From: Euonymus europaeus
Taxonomy: Eukaryota; Streptophyta; Magnoliopsida; Celastrales; Celastraceae
Length of the DNA: 64,000 bases
Assembly (NCBI GenBank): GCA_963580455.1
Contig: OY756958.1
Location: 17,930,501-17,994,500 of the forward strand
Direction: 5' to 3'
Positions within the stretch are counted from its first letter, which is position 1. Every line of letters begins with the position of its first letter. A model generated the notes under the pieces. That model was given only the letters and a program-made list of their open reading frames with translations, searched no databases and was not told the DNA's origin. Both the position numbers and the translations under genes were made by a program. Positions 1-13,075 of the stretch are shown here, piece after piece.

Positions 1-750
1 TACAATTTGACATAGAAGAACAACAAAAAGTGTATACCGAGCAACTTTTATAGTCCAATTTGCTCAACTCACTCTATGGAGGAGCTTTAAACGGTTTTGT
101 CCTTTTGTCATAAAAAGTTGGGGTTTTGGCATCGAAATAATCTAGGAAGCTTATACTCGTAAATTTTGACATAGAAGAACAATAAAAAGTGTACACCGAG
201 CAACTTTGATAGTCCGATGTTGCACAACTCACTCTATGGAGGAGCTTTAAACGGTTTTGTCCTTTTGTCAAAGAAAGTTGGGGTTTTGGCATCGAAATAA
301 TCTAGGAAGCTTATACTCGTAAAATTTGACATGGAAGAACAATAAAAAGTGTACACCAAGCAACTTTGATAGTCCGATGTTGCACAACTCACTCTATGGA
401 GGAGCTTTAATGTTTCTGTCCATTTGTCTTGTAAAGTTGGTGTTTTGGCATCGAAATAATATAGGAAGCTTTTTCTCGTAAAATTTGACATAGAAGAACA
501 AAAAAAGTGTACACCGAGCAACTTTTATAGTCCGAAGTTGCTCAACTCACTCTATGGAGGAGCTTTAAATGGTTTTGTCATTTGGTCATAGAAAGTTGGG
601 ATTTTGGCATCGAAATAATCTAGGAAGCTTATACTCGTACAATTTGACATAGAATAACAGTAAAAAGTGTACACCGAGCAACTTTGATAGTCCGAAGTTA
701 CACAACTCTCTCTATGGAGGAGGTTTAAACGGTTTTGTCCATTTGTCATA
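1..750. repeat. Young-class monomers duplicated at 8456-9205
   Basis: This stretch matches 8456-9205 at an offset of 8455 bp, including rare variants such as catggaagaac, ctttttctcg and tcatttggtc. The copies differ by scattered substitutions and a one-base indel near 8483 (acaaaagggta against acaaaaagtgta). The match fades between about 700 and 750, where an older monomer class begins. The window starts inside a monomer, so the array continues to the left. Confidence 0.8.
516..543. other. Inverted repeat (9-bp stem, 10-bp spacer) typical of a monomer subset
   Basis: gagcaactt at 516-524 and aagttgctc at 535-543 are perfect reverse complements around the spacer ttatagtccg. The same arrangement recurs in many monomers that have aagttgctc, while consensus monomers with atgttgcac keep only gcaac/gttgc. 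It could extrude as a hairpin or cruciform. Dyad symmetry is reported in several centromeric satellites; a function here is inferred. Confidence 0.75.
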
Positions 751-1500
751 GAAAGTTGGGGTTTTGGCATCGAAATAATCTACGAAGCTTATACTCGTAA
801 AATTTGACATAGAAGTACAAAAAAAAGTGTACAATGAGCAACTTTGATAGTCTGAGGTTGCACAACTCTCTCTATGGAGGAGCTTTTAACGTTTTTGTCC
901 ATTTGTCATAGAAAGTTGGGGTTTTGGCATCGAAATAGTCTAGGATGCTTATAGTCATAAAATTTGACATAGAAGAAAAATAAAAAGTGTACACCGAGCA
1001 ACTTTTATGGTCCAAAGTCGCTCAACCCTCTCTATGGAGTAGCTTTAAACGGTTTTGTCCATTTGTCATAGAAAGTTGGGGTTTTGGAATCGAAATAATC
1101 TAGGAAGCTTATACTCCTAAAATTTGACATAGAATAAGAGAAAAAAGTGTACACCGAGCAACTTTTATGGTCCGAAGTTGCTCAACTCTCTCTATGGAGT
1201 AGCTTTTAACGGTTTTGTCGATTTGTCATTGATAGTTGGGATTTTGGCATCGAAATAATCTAGGAAGCTTATGCTCGTAAAATTTGACATAGAATAAAAG
1301 TAAAAAGTGTACACCGAGCAATTTTGATAGTCCGAAGTTGCACAACTCTCTCTATGGAGGAGCTTTCAAAGTTTCTGTCCATTTGTCATAGAAAGTTGGG
1401 GTTTTGGCATCGAAATAATCTAGGAAGCTTATACTCATAAAATTTTACATAGAAGAACAATAAAAAGTGTACACCGAGCAACTTTGATAGTCCGATGTTG
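751..1500. repeat. Island of divergent monomers (about five copies)
   Basis: These monomers carry gagtagc in place of gaggagc, tttatggtcc in place of tttgatagtcc, ggaatcg, and gtcgatttgtcattgatag. That set is otherwise typical of 28.8-34 kb and 59-60 kb. The flanks match 8.5-9.2 kb (offset 8455) and 9.2-11.0 kb (offset 7655). The offset changes by exactly 800 bp (five monomers) across this island, so it is present here and absent from the copy near 9.2 kb. It may be a remnant of older array or a later insertion by exchange. Confidence 0.75.
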
Positions 1501-1559
1501 CACAACTCACTCTATGGAGGAGCTTTAAATGGTTTTGTCCTTTCATCATAGAAAGTTGG

Positions 1560-3372
1560 GGTTTTGGCATCGAAATAATCTAGGAAGCTTATACTCGTAA
1601 AATTTGACATAGAAGAACAATAAAAAGTGTACTTCGAGTAACTTTGAAAGTCCGATGTTGCACAACTCACTCTATGGAGGAGCTTTAATGTTTTTGTCCA
1701 TTTGTCTTGTAAAGTTGGTGTTTTGGCATCAAAATATTCTAGGAAGCACATACTCGTAAAATTTGACATAGAAGAACAGCAAAAAGTGTACACCGTACAA
1801 CTTTTATAGTCCGAAGTTGCTCAACTCACTCTATGGAAGAGCTTTAAACGGTTTTGTCCTTTGGTCAAAGAAAGTTGGGGTTTTGGCATCGAAATAATCT
1901 AGGATGCTTATACTCGTACATATTGACATAGAATAACAGTAAAAAGTGTACACCGAGCAACTTTGATAGTCCGATGTTGCACAACTCACTCTATGGAGGA
2001 GCTTTAAACGGTTTTGTCCTTTTGTCATAGAAAGTTGGGGTTTTGGCATCGAAATAATCTAGGAAGCTTATACTCGTAAAATTTGACATAGAAGAACAAT
2101 AAAAAGTGTACACCGAGCAACTTTGATAGTCCGATGTTGTGCAACTCACTCTATGGAGGAGCTTTAATGTTTTTGTCCATTTGCCTTGTACAGTTGGTGT
2201 TTTGGCATCGAAATAATCTAGGAAGCTTATACTCGTAAAATTTGACATAGAAGAACAACAAAAAGTGTACACCGAGCAACTTTTATAGTCCGAAATTGCT
2301 CAACTCACTCTATGGAGGAGCTTTAAACGGTTTTGTCCTTTGGTCATAGAAAGTTGGGGTTTTGGGATCGAAATAATCTAGGAAGCTTATACTCGTACAA
2401 TTTGACATAGAAGAACAACAAAAATTGTATACCGAGCAACTTTTATAGTCCAATTTGCTCAACTCACTCTATGGAGGAGCTTTAAACGGTTTTGTCCTTT
2501 TGTCCTAAAAAGTTGGGGTTTTGGCATCGAAGTAATCTAGGAAGCTTATACTCGTAAATTTTGACATAGAAGAACAATAAAAAGTGTACACCGAGCAACT
2601 TTGATAGTCCGATGTTGCACAACTCACTCTATGGAGGAGCTTTAAACGGTTTTGTCCTTTTGTCATAGAAAGTTGGGGTTTTGGCATCGAAATTATCTAG
2701 GAAGCTTATACTCGTAAAATTTGACATGGAAGAACAATAAAAAGTGCATACCGAGCAACTTTGATAGTCCGATGTTGCACAACTCACTCTATGGAGGAGC
2801 TTTAATGTTTTTGTCCATTTGTCTTGTAAAGTTGGTGTTTTGGCATCGAAATAATCTAGGAAGCTTTTTCTCGTAAAATTTGACATAGAAGAACAAAAAA
2901 AGTGTACACCGAGCAACTTTTATAGTCCGAAGTTGCTCAACTCACTCTATGGAGGAGCTTTAAATGGTTTTGTCCTTTGGTCATAGAAAGTTGGGGTTTT
3001 GGCATCGAAATAATCTAGGTAGCTTATACTCGTACAATTTGACATAGAATAACAGTAAAAAGTGTACACCGAGCAACTTTGATAGTCTGAAGTTGCACAA
3101 CTCTCTCTATGGAGGAGCTTTAAACGGTTTTGTCCATTTCTCATAGAAAGTTGGGGTTTTGGCATCGAAATAATCTAGGAAGCTTATACTCGTAAAATTT
3201 GACATAGAAGAACAATAAAAAGTGTACTTCGAGTAACTTTGAAAGTCCGATGTTGCACAACTCACTCTATGGAGGAGCTTTAATGTTTTTGTCCATTTGT
3301 CTTGTAAATTTGGTGTTTTGGCATCGAAATATTCTAGGAAGCACATACTCGTAAAATTTGACATAGAAGAAC
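1560..3372. repeat. Segmental duplication alpha, copy 1
   Basis: This block is repeated at about 9215-11027 at an offset of 7655 bp, with shared rare variants: acatattgacatag, gccttgtacag, the gggatcg variant at 2364, tttgctcaac preceded by tccaa, and catggaag. Part of it also recurs in the third copy at 13.1-14.8 kb. It is built only of satellite monomers of about 159-160 bp. Confidence 0.85.
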
Positions 3373-4505
3373 AATAAAAAGTGTACACCGAGCAACTTTG
3401 ATAGTCCGATGTTGCACAACTCACTCTATGGAGGAGCTTTAAATGGTTTTGTCCTTTCATCATAGAAAGTTGGGGTTTTGGGATCGAAATAATCTAGGAA
3501 GCTTATACTCGTACAATTTGACATAGAAGAACAACAAAAAGTGTATACCGAGCAACTTTTATAGTCCAATTTGCTCAACTCACTCTATGGAGGAGCTTTA
3601 AACGGTTTTGTCCTTTTGTCATAAAAAGTTGGGGTTTTGGCATCGAAATAATCTAGGAAGCTTATACTCGTAAATTTTGACATAGAAGAACAATAAAAAG
3701 TGTACACCGAGCAACTTTGATAGTCCGATGTTGCACAACTCACTCTATGGAGGAGCTTTAAACGGTTTTGTCCTTTTGTCATAGAAAGTTGGGGTTTTGG
3801 CATCGAAATAATCTAGGAAGCTTATACTCGTAAAATTTGACATGGAAGAACAATAAAAAGTGTATACCGAGCAACTTTGATAGTCCGATGTTGCACAACT
3901 CACTCTATGGAGGAGCTTTAATGTTTTTGTCCATTTGTCTTGTAAAGTTGGTGTTTTGGCATCGAAATAATCTAGGAAGCTTTTTCTCGTAAAATTTGAC
4001 ATAGAAGAACAAAAAAAGTGTACACCGAGCAACTTTTATAGTCCGAAGTTGCTCAACTCACTCTATGGAGGAGCTTTAAATGGGTTTGTCCTTTGGTCAT
4101 AGAAAGTTGGGGTTTTGGCATCGAAATAATCTAGGAAGCTTATACTCGTACAATTTGACATAGAATAACAGTAAAAAGTGTACACCGGGCAACTTTGATA
4201 GTCTGAAGTTGCACAACTCTCTCTATGGAGGAGCTTTAAACGGTTTTGTCCATTTCTCATAGAAAGTTGGGGTTTTGGCATCGAAATAATCTAGGAAGCT
4301 TATACTCGTAAAATTTGACATAGAAGAACAATAAAAAGTGTACTTCGAGTAACTTTGAAAGTCCGATGTTGCACAACTCACTCTATGGAGGAGCTTTAAT
4401 GTTTTTGTCCATTTGTCTTGTAAATTTGGTGTTTTGGCATCGAAATATTCTAGGAAGCACATACTCGTAAAATTTGACATAGAAGAACAGCAAAAAGTGT
4501 ACACC

Positions 4506-4533
4506 GTGCAACTTTTATAGTCTGAAGTTGCAC
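4506..4533. other. Variant inverted repeat with changed but matching arms
   Basis: gtgcaactt at 4506-4514 and aagttgcac at 4525-4533 form a perfect 9-bp stem in which both arms differ from the gagcaactt/aagttgctc form by a matching base. The same pairing occurs at 5306-5333 and 8016-8043, which are duplicates of this copy. Other gtgcaactt monomers, such as near 34600, pair with aagttgctc and have one mismatch. Confidence 0.7.
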
Positions 4534-4837
4534 AACTCTCTCTATGGAGGAGCTTTAAACGGTTTTGTCCATTTCTCATAGAAAGTTGGGGTTTTGGCAT
4601 CGAAATAATCTAGGAAGCTTATACTCGTAAAATTTGACATAGAAGAACAATAAAAAGTGTACTTCGAGTAACTTTGAAAGTCCGATGTTGCACAACTCAC
4701 TCTATGGAGGAGCTTTAATGTTTTTGTCCATTTGTCTTGTAAATTTGGTGTTTTGGCATCGAAATATTCTAGGAAGCACATACTCGTAAAATTTGACATA
4801 GAAGAACAATAAAAAGTGTACACCGAGCAACTTTGAT

Positions 4838-4856
4838 AGTCCGATCGATGTTGCAC
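4838..4856. repeat. 4-bp tandem duplication inside one monomer
   Basis: The sequence reads gtccgatcgatgttgcac where all related monomers have gtccgatgttgcac, a duplication of cgat. I saw it only here. It accounts exactly for the 4-bp difference between the 1439-bp and 1435-bp units around it. Confidence 0.9.
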
Positions 4857-7800
4857 AACTCACTCTATGGAGGAGCTTTAAATGGTTTTGTCCTTTCATC
4901 ATAGAAAGTTGGGGTTTTGGGATCGAAATAATCTAGGAAGCTTATACTCGTACAATTTGACATAGAAGAACAACAAAAAGTGTATACCGAGCAACTTTTA
5001 TAGTCCAATTTGCTCAACTCACTCTATGGAGGAGCTTTAAACGGTTTTGTCCTTTTGTCATAAAAAGTTGGGGTTTTGGCATCGAAATAATCTAGGAAGC
5101 TTATACTCGTAAAATTTGACATGGAAGAACAATAAAAAGTGTATACCGAGCAACTTTGATAGTCCGATGTTGCACAACTCACTCTATGGAGGAGCTTTAA
5201 TGTTTTTGTCCATTTGTCTTGTAAATTTGGTGTTTTGCATCGAAATATTCTAGGAAGCACATACTCGTAAAATTTGACATAGAAGAACAGCAAAAAGTGT
5301 ACACCGTGCAACTTTTATAGTCTGAAGTTGCACAACTCTCTCTATGGAGGAGCTTTAAACGGTTTTGTCCATTTCTCATAGAAAGTTGGGGTTTTGGCAT
5401 CGAAATAATCTAGGAAGCTTATACTCGTAAAATTTGACATAGAAGAACAATAAAAAGTGTACTTCGAGTAACTTTGAAAGTCCGATGTTGCACAACTCAC
5501 TCTATGGAGGAGCTTTAATGTTTTTGTCCATTTGTCTTGTAAATTTGGTGTTTTGGCATCGAAATATTCTAGGAAGCACATACTCGTAAAATTTGACATA
5601 GAAGAACAATAAAAAGTGTACACCGAGCAACTTTGATAGTCCGATGTTGCACAACTCACTCTATGGAGGAGCTTTAAATGGTTTTGTCCTTTCATCATAG
5701 AAAGTTGGGGTTTTGGGATCGAAATAATCTAGGAAGCTTATACTCGTACAATTTGACATAGAAGAACAACAAAAAGTGTATACCGAGCAACTTTTATAGT
5801 CCAATTTGCTCAACTCACTCTATGGAGGAGCTTTAAACGGTTTTGTCCTTTTGTCATAAAAAGTTGGGGTTTTGGCATCGAAATAATCTAGGAAGCTTAT
5901 ACTCGTAAATTTTGACATAGAAGAACAATAAAAAGTGTACACCGAGGAACTTTGATAGTCCGATGTTGCACAACTCACTCTATGGAGGAGCTTTAAACGG
6001 TTTTGTCCTTTTGTCATAGAAAGTTGGGGTTTTGGCATCGAAATAATCTAGGAAGCTTATACTCGTAAAATTTGACATGGAAGAACAATAAAAAGTGTAT
6101 ACCGAGCAACTTTGATAGTCCGATGTTGCACAACTCACTCTATGGAGGAGCTTTAATGTTTTTGTCCATTTGTCTTGTAAAGTTGGTGTTTTGGCATCGA
6201 AATAATCTAGGAAGCTTTTTCTCGTAAAATTTGACATAGAAGAACAAAAAAAGTGTACACCGAGCAACTTTTATAGTCCGAAGTTGCTCAACTCACTCTA
6301 TGGAGGAGCTTTAAATGGTTTTGTCCTTTGGTCATAGAAAGTTGGGGTTTTGGCATCGAAATAATCTAGGAAGCTTATACTCGTACAATTTGACATAGAA
6401 TAACAGTAAAAAGTGTACACCGAGCAACTTTGATAGTCTGAAGTTGCACAACTCTCTCTATGGAGGAGCTTTAAACGGTTTTGTCCATTTCTCATAGAAA
6501 GTTGGGGTTTTGGCATCGAAATAATCTAGGAAGCTTATACTCGTAAAATTTGACATAGAAGAACAATAAAAAGTGTACTTCGAGTAACTTTGAAAGTCCG
6601 ATGTTGCACAACTCACTCTATGGAGGAGCTTTAATGTTTTTGTCCATTTGTCTTGTAAATTTGGTGTTTTGGCATCGAAATATTCTAGGAAGCACATACT
6701 CGTAAAATTTGACATAGAAGAACAATAAAAAGTGTACACCGAGCAACTTTGATAGTCCGATGTTGCACAACTCACTCTATGGAGGAGCTTTAAACGGTTT
6801 TGTCCATTTCTCATAGAAAGTTGGGGTTTTGGCATCGAAATAATCTAGGAAGCTTATACTCGTAAAATTTGACATAGAAGAACAATAAAAAGTGTACTTC
6901 GAGTAACTTTGAAAGTCCGATGTTGCACAACTCACTCTATGGAGGAGCTTTAATGTTTTTGTCCATTTGTCTTGTAAATTTGGTGTTTTGGCATCGAAAT
7001 ATTCTAGGAAGCACATACTCGTAAAATTTGACATAGAAGAACAATAAAAAGTGTACACCGAGCAACTTTGATAGTCCGATGTTGCACAACTCACTCTATG
7101 GAGGAGCTTTAAATGGTTTTGTCCTTTCATCATAGAAAGTTGGGGTTTTGGGATCGAAATAATCTAGGAAGCTTATACTCGTACAATTTGACATAGAAGA
7201 ACAACAAAAAGTGTATACCGAGCAACTTTTATAGTCCAATTTGCTCAACTCACTCTATGGAGGAGCTTTAAACGGTTTTGTCCTTTTGTCATAAAAAGTT
7301 GGGGTTTTGGCATCGAAATAATCTAGGAAGCTTATACTCGTAAAATTTGACATGGAAGAACAATAAAAAGTGTATACCGAGCAACTTTGATAGTCCGATG
7401 TTGCACAACTCACTCTATGGAGGAGCTTTAATGTTTTTGTCCATTTGTCTTGTAAAGTTGGTGTTTTGACATCGAAATAATCTAGGAAGCTTTTTCTCGT
7501 AAAATTTGACATAGAAGAACAAAAAAAGTGTACACCGAGCAACTTTTATAGTCCGAAGTTGCTCAACTCACTCTATGGAGGAGCTTTAAATGGTTTTGTC
7601 CTTTGGTCATAGAAAGTTGGGGTTTTGGCATCGAAATAATCTAGGAAGCTTATACTCGTACAATTTGACATAGAATAACAGTAAAAAGTGTACACCGAGC
7701 AACTTTGATAGTCTGAAGTTGCACAACTCTCTCTATGGAGGAGCTTTAAACGGTTTTGTCCATTTCTCATAGAAAGTTGGGGTTTTGGCATCGAAATAAT

Positions 7801-9092
7801 CTAGGAAGCTTATACTCGTAAAATTTGACATAGAAGAACAATAAAAAGTGTACTTCGAGTAACTTTGAAAGTCCGATGTTGCACAACTCACTCTATGGAG
7901 GAGCTTTAATGTTTTTGTCCATTTGTCTTGTAAATTTGGTGTTTTGGCATCGAAATATTCTAGGAAGCACATACTCGTAAAATTTGACATAGAAGAACAG
8001 CAAAAAGTGTACACCGTGCAACTTTTATAGTCTGAAGTTGCACAACTCTCTCTATGGAGGAGCTTTAAACGGTTTTGTCCATTTCTCATAGAAAGTTGGG
8101 GTTTTGGCATCGAAATAATCTAGGAAGCTTATACTCGTAAAATTTGACATAGAAGAACAATAAAAAGTGTACTTCGAGTAACTTTGAAAGTCCGATGTTG
8201 CACAACTCACTCTATGGAGGAGCTTTAATGTTTTTGTCCATTTGTCTTGTAAATTTGGTGTTTTGGCATCGAAATATTCTAGGAAGCACATACTCGTAAA
8301 ATTTGACATAGAAGAACAATAAAAAGTGTACACCGAGCAACTTTGATAGTCCGATGTTGCACAACTCACTCTATGGAGGAGCTTTAAATGGTTTTGTCCT
8401 TTCATCATAGAAAGTTGGGGTTTTGGGATCGAAATAATCTAGGAAGCTTATACTCGTACAATTTGACATAGAAGAACAACAAAAGGGTATACCGAGCAAC
8501 TTTTATAGTCCAATTTGCTCAACTCACTCTATGGAGGAGCTTTAAACGGTTTTGTCCTTTTGTCATAAAAAGTTGGGGTTTTGGCATCGAAATAATCTAG
8601 GAAGCTTATACTCGTAAATTTTGACATAGAAGAACAATAAAAAGTGTACACCGAGCAACTTTGATAGTCCGATGTTGCACAACTCACTCTATGGAGGAGC
8701 TTTAAACGGTTTTGTCCTTTTGTCATAGAAAGTTGGGGTTTTGGCATCGAAATAATCTAGGAAGCTTATACTCGTAAAATTTGACATGGAAGAACAATAA
8801 AAAGTGTACACCAAGCAACTTTGATAGTCCGATGTTGCACAACTCACTCTATGGAGGAGCTTTAATGTTTCTGTCCATTTGTCTTATAAAGTTGGTGTTT
8901 TGGCATCGAAATAATCTAGGAAGCTTTTTCTCGTAAAATTTGACATAGAAGAACAAAAAAAGTGTACACCGAGCAACTTTTATAGTCCGAAGTTGCTCAA
9001 CTCACTCTATGGAGGAGCTTTAAATGGTTTTGTCATTTGGTCATAGAAAGTTGGGGTTTTGGCATCGAAATAATCTAGGAAGCTTATACTCG

Positions 9093-10865
9093 TACAATTT
9101 GACTTAGAATAACAGTAAAAAGTGTACACCGAGCAACTTTGATAGTCCGAAGTTGCACAACTCTCTCTATGGAGGAGCTTTAAACGGTTTTGTCCATTTC
9201 TCATAGAAAGTTGGGGTTTTGGCATCGAAATAATCTAGGAAACTTATACTCGTAAAATTTGACATAGAAGAACAATAAAAAGTGTACTTCGAGTAACTTT
9301 GAAAGTCCGATGTTGCACAACTCACTCTATGGAGGAGCTTTAATGTTTTTGTCCATTTGTCTTGTAAAGTTGGTGTTTTGGCATCAAAATATTCTAGGAA
9401 GCACATACTCGTAAAATTTGACATAGAAGAACAGCAAAAAGTGTACACCGTACAACTTTTATAGTCCGAAGTTGCTCAACTCACTCTATGGAGGAGCTTT
9501 AAACGGTTTTGTCCTTTGGTCAAAGAAAGTTGGGGTTTTGGCATCGAAATAATCTAGGATGCTTATACTCGTACATATTGACATAGAATAATAGTAAAAA
9601 GTGTACACCGGGCAACTTTGATAGTCCGATGTTGCACAACTCACTCTATGGAGGAGCTTTAAACGATTTTGTCCTTTTGTCATAGAAAGTTGGGGTTTTG
9701 GCATCGAAATAATCTAGGAAGCTTATACTCGTAAAATTTGACATAGAAGAACAATAAAAAGTGTACACCGAGCAACTTTGATAGTCCGATGTTGTGCAAC
9801 TCACTCTATGGAGGAGCTTTAATGTTTTTGTCCATTTGCCTTGTACAGTTGGTGTTTTGGCATCGAAATAATCTAGGAAGCTTATACTCGTAAAATTTGA
9901 CATAGAAGAACAACAAAAAGTGTACACCGAGCAACTTTTATAGTCCGAAGTTGCTCAACTCACTCTATGGAGGAGCTTTAAACGGTTTTGTCCTTTGGTC
10001 ATAGAAAGTTGGGGTTTTGGGATCGAAATAATCTAGGAAGCTTATACTCGTACAATTTGACATAGAAGAACAACAAAAATTGTATACCGAGCAACTTTTA
10101 TAGTCCAATTTGCTCAACTCACTCTATGGAGGAGCTTTAAACGGTTTTGTCCTTTTGTCATAAAAAGTTAGGGTTTTGGCATCGAAGTAATCTAGGAAGC
10201 TTATACTCGTAAATTTTGACATAGAAGAACAATAAAAAGTGTACACCGAGCAACTTTGATAGTCCGATGTTGCACAACTCACTCTATGGAGGAGCTTTAA
10301 ACGGTTTTGTCCTTTTGTCATAGAAAGTTGGGATTTTGGCATCGAAATTATCTAGGAAGCTTATACTCGTAAAATTTGACATGGAAGAACAATAAAAAGT
10401 GTATACCGAGCAACTTTGATAGTCCGATGTTGCACAACTCACTCTATGGAGGAGCTTTAATGTTTTTGTCCATTTGTCTTGTAAAGTTGGTGTTTTGGCA
10501 TCGAAATAATCTATGAAACTTTTTCTCGTAAAATTTGACATAGAAGAACAAAAAAAGTGTACACCGAGCAACTTTTATAGTCCGAAGTTGCTCAACTCAC
10601 TCTATGGAGGAGCTTTAAATGGTTTTGTCCTTTGGTCATAGAAAGTTGGGGTTTTGGCATCGAAATAATCTAGGAAGCTTATACTCGTACAATTTGACAT
10701 AGAATAACAGTAAAAAGTGTACACCGAGCAACTTTGATAGTCTGAAGTTGCACAACTCTCTCTATGGAGGAGCTTTAAACGGTTTTGTCCATTTCTCATA
10801 GAAAGTTGGGGTTTTGGCATCGAAATAATCTAGGAAGCTTATACTCGTAAAATTTGACATAGAAG
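9093..10865. repeat. Segmental duplication alpha, copy 2
   Basis: This 1.77-kb block (11 monomers) matches 13075-14847 at an offset of 3982 bp, and most of it matches copy 1 at 7655 bp to the left. By eye I saw about five substitutions against the right-hand copy, for example aagttagggtt near 10150 where the partner has aagttggggtt, and acgattttg near 9665 where the partner has acggttttg. That suggests more than 99% identity. The right edge is where acttcgag monomers here give way to caccgag monomers in the partner. Confidence 0.85.
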
Positions 10866-13075
10866 AACAATAAAAAGTGTACTTCGAGTAACTTTGAAAG
10901 TCCGATGTTGCACAACTCACTCTATGGAGGAGCTTTAATGTTTTTGTCCATTTGTCTTGTAAATTTGGTGTTTTGGCATCGAAATATTCTAGGAAGCACA
11001 TACTCGTAAAATTTGACATAGAAGAACAGCAAAAAGTGTACACCGTGCAACTTTTATAGTCCGATGTTGCACAACTCACTCTATGTAGGAGCTTTAAACG
11101 GTTTTGTCCATTTGCCATAGAAAGTTGGGGTTTTGGCATCGAAATAATCTAGGAAGCTTATACTCGTAAAATTTGACATAGAATAACAGTAAAAAGTGTA
11201 CACCGAGCAACTTTGATAGTCCGATGTTGCACAACTCACTCTATGGAGGAGCTTTAAACGGTTTTGTCCATTCCTCATAGAAAGTTGGGGTTTTGGCATC
11301 GAAATAATCTAGGAAGCTTATACTCGTAAAATTTGACATAGAAGAACAATAAAAAGTGTACTTCGAGTAACTTTGAAAGTCCGATGTTGCACAACTCACT
11401 CTATGGAGGAGCTGTGATGTTTTTGTCCATTTGTCTTGTAAAGTTGGTGTTTTGGCATCGAAATATTCTAGGAAGCACATACTCGTAAAATTTGACATAG
11501 AAGAACAGCAAAAAGTGTACACCGTGCAAGTTTTATAGTCCGAAGTTGCTCAACTCACTCTATGGAGGAGCTTTAAACGGTTTTGTCCTTTGGTCAAACA
11601 AAGTTGGGGTTTTGGCATCGAAATAATCTAGGAAGCTTATACTCGTACAATTTGACATAGAATAACAGTAAAAAGTGTACACCGAGCAATTTTGATAGTC
11701 CGAAGTTGCACAACTCTCTCTATGGAGGAGCTTTTAATGTTTTTGTCCATTTGTCATACAAAGTTGGGGTTATGGAATCGAAATAATCTAGGAAGCTTAT
11801 ACTCGTAAAATTTGACATAGAAGAACAATAAAAAGTGTACACCGAGCAACTTTGATAGTCCGATGTTGCACAACTCACTCTATGTAGGAGCTTTAAATGG
11901 TTTTGACCATTTGCCATAGAAAGTTTAGGTTTTGGCATCGAAATAATCTAGGAAGCTTATACTCGTAAAATTTGATATAGAATAACAGTAAAAAGTGTAC
12001 ACCGAGCAACTTTGATAGTCCGATGTTGCACAACTCACTCTATGGAGGAGCTTTAAACGGTTTTGTCCATTTCTCATAGAAAGTTGGGGTTTTGGCATCG
12101 AAATAATCTAGGAAGCTTATACTCGTAAAATTTGACATAGAAGAACAATAAAAAGTGTACTTCGAGTAACTTTGAAAGTCCGATGTTGCACAACTCACTC
12201 TATGGAGGAGCTTTAATGTTTTTGTCCAATTTCCTTGTAAAGTTGGTGTTTTGGCATCGAAATATTCTAGGAAGCACATACTCGTAAAATTTGACATAGA
12301 AGAACAGCAAAAAGTGTACACCGTGCAACTTTTATAGTCCGAAGTTGCTCAACTCACTCTATGGAGGAGCTTTAAACGGTTTTGTCCTTTGGTCAAAGAA
12401 AGTTGGGGTTTTGGCATCGAAATAATCTAGGAAGCTTATACTCGTACAATTTGAAATAGAATAACAGTAAAAAGTGTACACCGAGCAATTTTGATAGTCC
12501 GAGGTTGCACAACTCTCTCTATGGAGGAGCTTTTAATATTTTTGTCCATTTGTCATAGAAAGTTGGCTTTTTGGAATCGAAATAATCTAGGAAGCTTATA
12601 CTCGTAAATTTGACATAGAAGAACAATAAAAAGTGTACACCGAGCAACTTTGATAGTCCGATGACTCACCCTATGGAGGAGCTTTAAACGGTTTTGTCCA
12701 TTTGTCATAGAAAGTTGGGTTTTGGCATCGAAATAATCTAGGATGCTTATACTCGTAAAATTTGACATAGAAGAACAATAAAAAGTGTACACCGAGCAAC
12801 TTTGATAGTCCGATGTTGCACAACTCACTCTATGGAGGAGCTTTAAAAGGTTTTGTCCATTTGTCATAGAAAGTTGGGGTTTTGGCATCGAAATAATCTA
12901 GGAAGCTTATACTCGTAAAATTTGACATAGAAGAACAATAAAAAGTGTACACCGAGCAACTTTGATAGTCCGATGTTGCACAACTCACTCTACGGAGGAG
13001 CTTTAACGTTTTTGTCCATTTGTCTTGTAAAGTTGGTGTTTTCACATCGAAATAATCTATGAAGCTTATACTCGT
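10600..13075. repeat. Segmental duplication beta, copy 1
   Basis: This block matches 16022-18497 at a constant offset of 5422 bp (34 monomers), except for an internal stretch of about 440 bp (11340-11780) whose monomers differ while the total length is unchanged. Shared markers include the 7-bp-deleted monomer at 12661, ggctttttggaatcg, ctacggaggagc and gttttcacatcg. The match ends at about 13075, where the partner has tcgtaaaa and this copy has tcgtacaa. Confidence 0.85.
12655..12675. repeat. Monomer with 7-bp deletion (HOR marker variant)
   Basis: Here gtccgatgactcacc replaces gtccgatgttgcacaactcac, losing seven bases. The same deletion appears at 18083 and at eight sites between 35259 and 43189, where it marks the higher-order repeat. 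One shared event is much likelier than ten independent ones, so this copy is related by descent to the HOR founder. Confidence 0.85.

Larger units (their letters stand above)
3107..9092. repeat. Local amplification with 5-, 8- and 9-monomer units
   Basis: The diagnostic variant gggatcg (for gcatcg) occurs at 3480, 4919, 5715, 7150 and 8425, giving intervals of 1439, 796, 1435 and 1275 bp, or 9, 5, 9 and 8 monomers. The 1439 unit is the 1435 unit plus a 4-bp duplication at about 4843. Units share ctttcatcatag, acttcgagtaac, cttgtaaatttgg and aagcacatac and are nearly identical. The 5- and 8-monomer units look like deletion products of the 9-monomer unit through in-register unequal exchange. 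Confidence 0.85.

Noticed and set aside
12655..12675. Independent recurrent 7-bp deletions
   Set aside because: All copies of gatgactcaccc share the same flanks (ggatgctt monomer following, aattttgatag monomer preceding in most), so one event followed by duplication explains them better.
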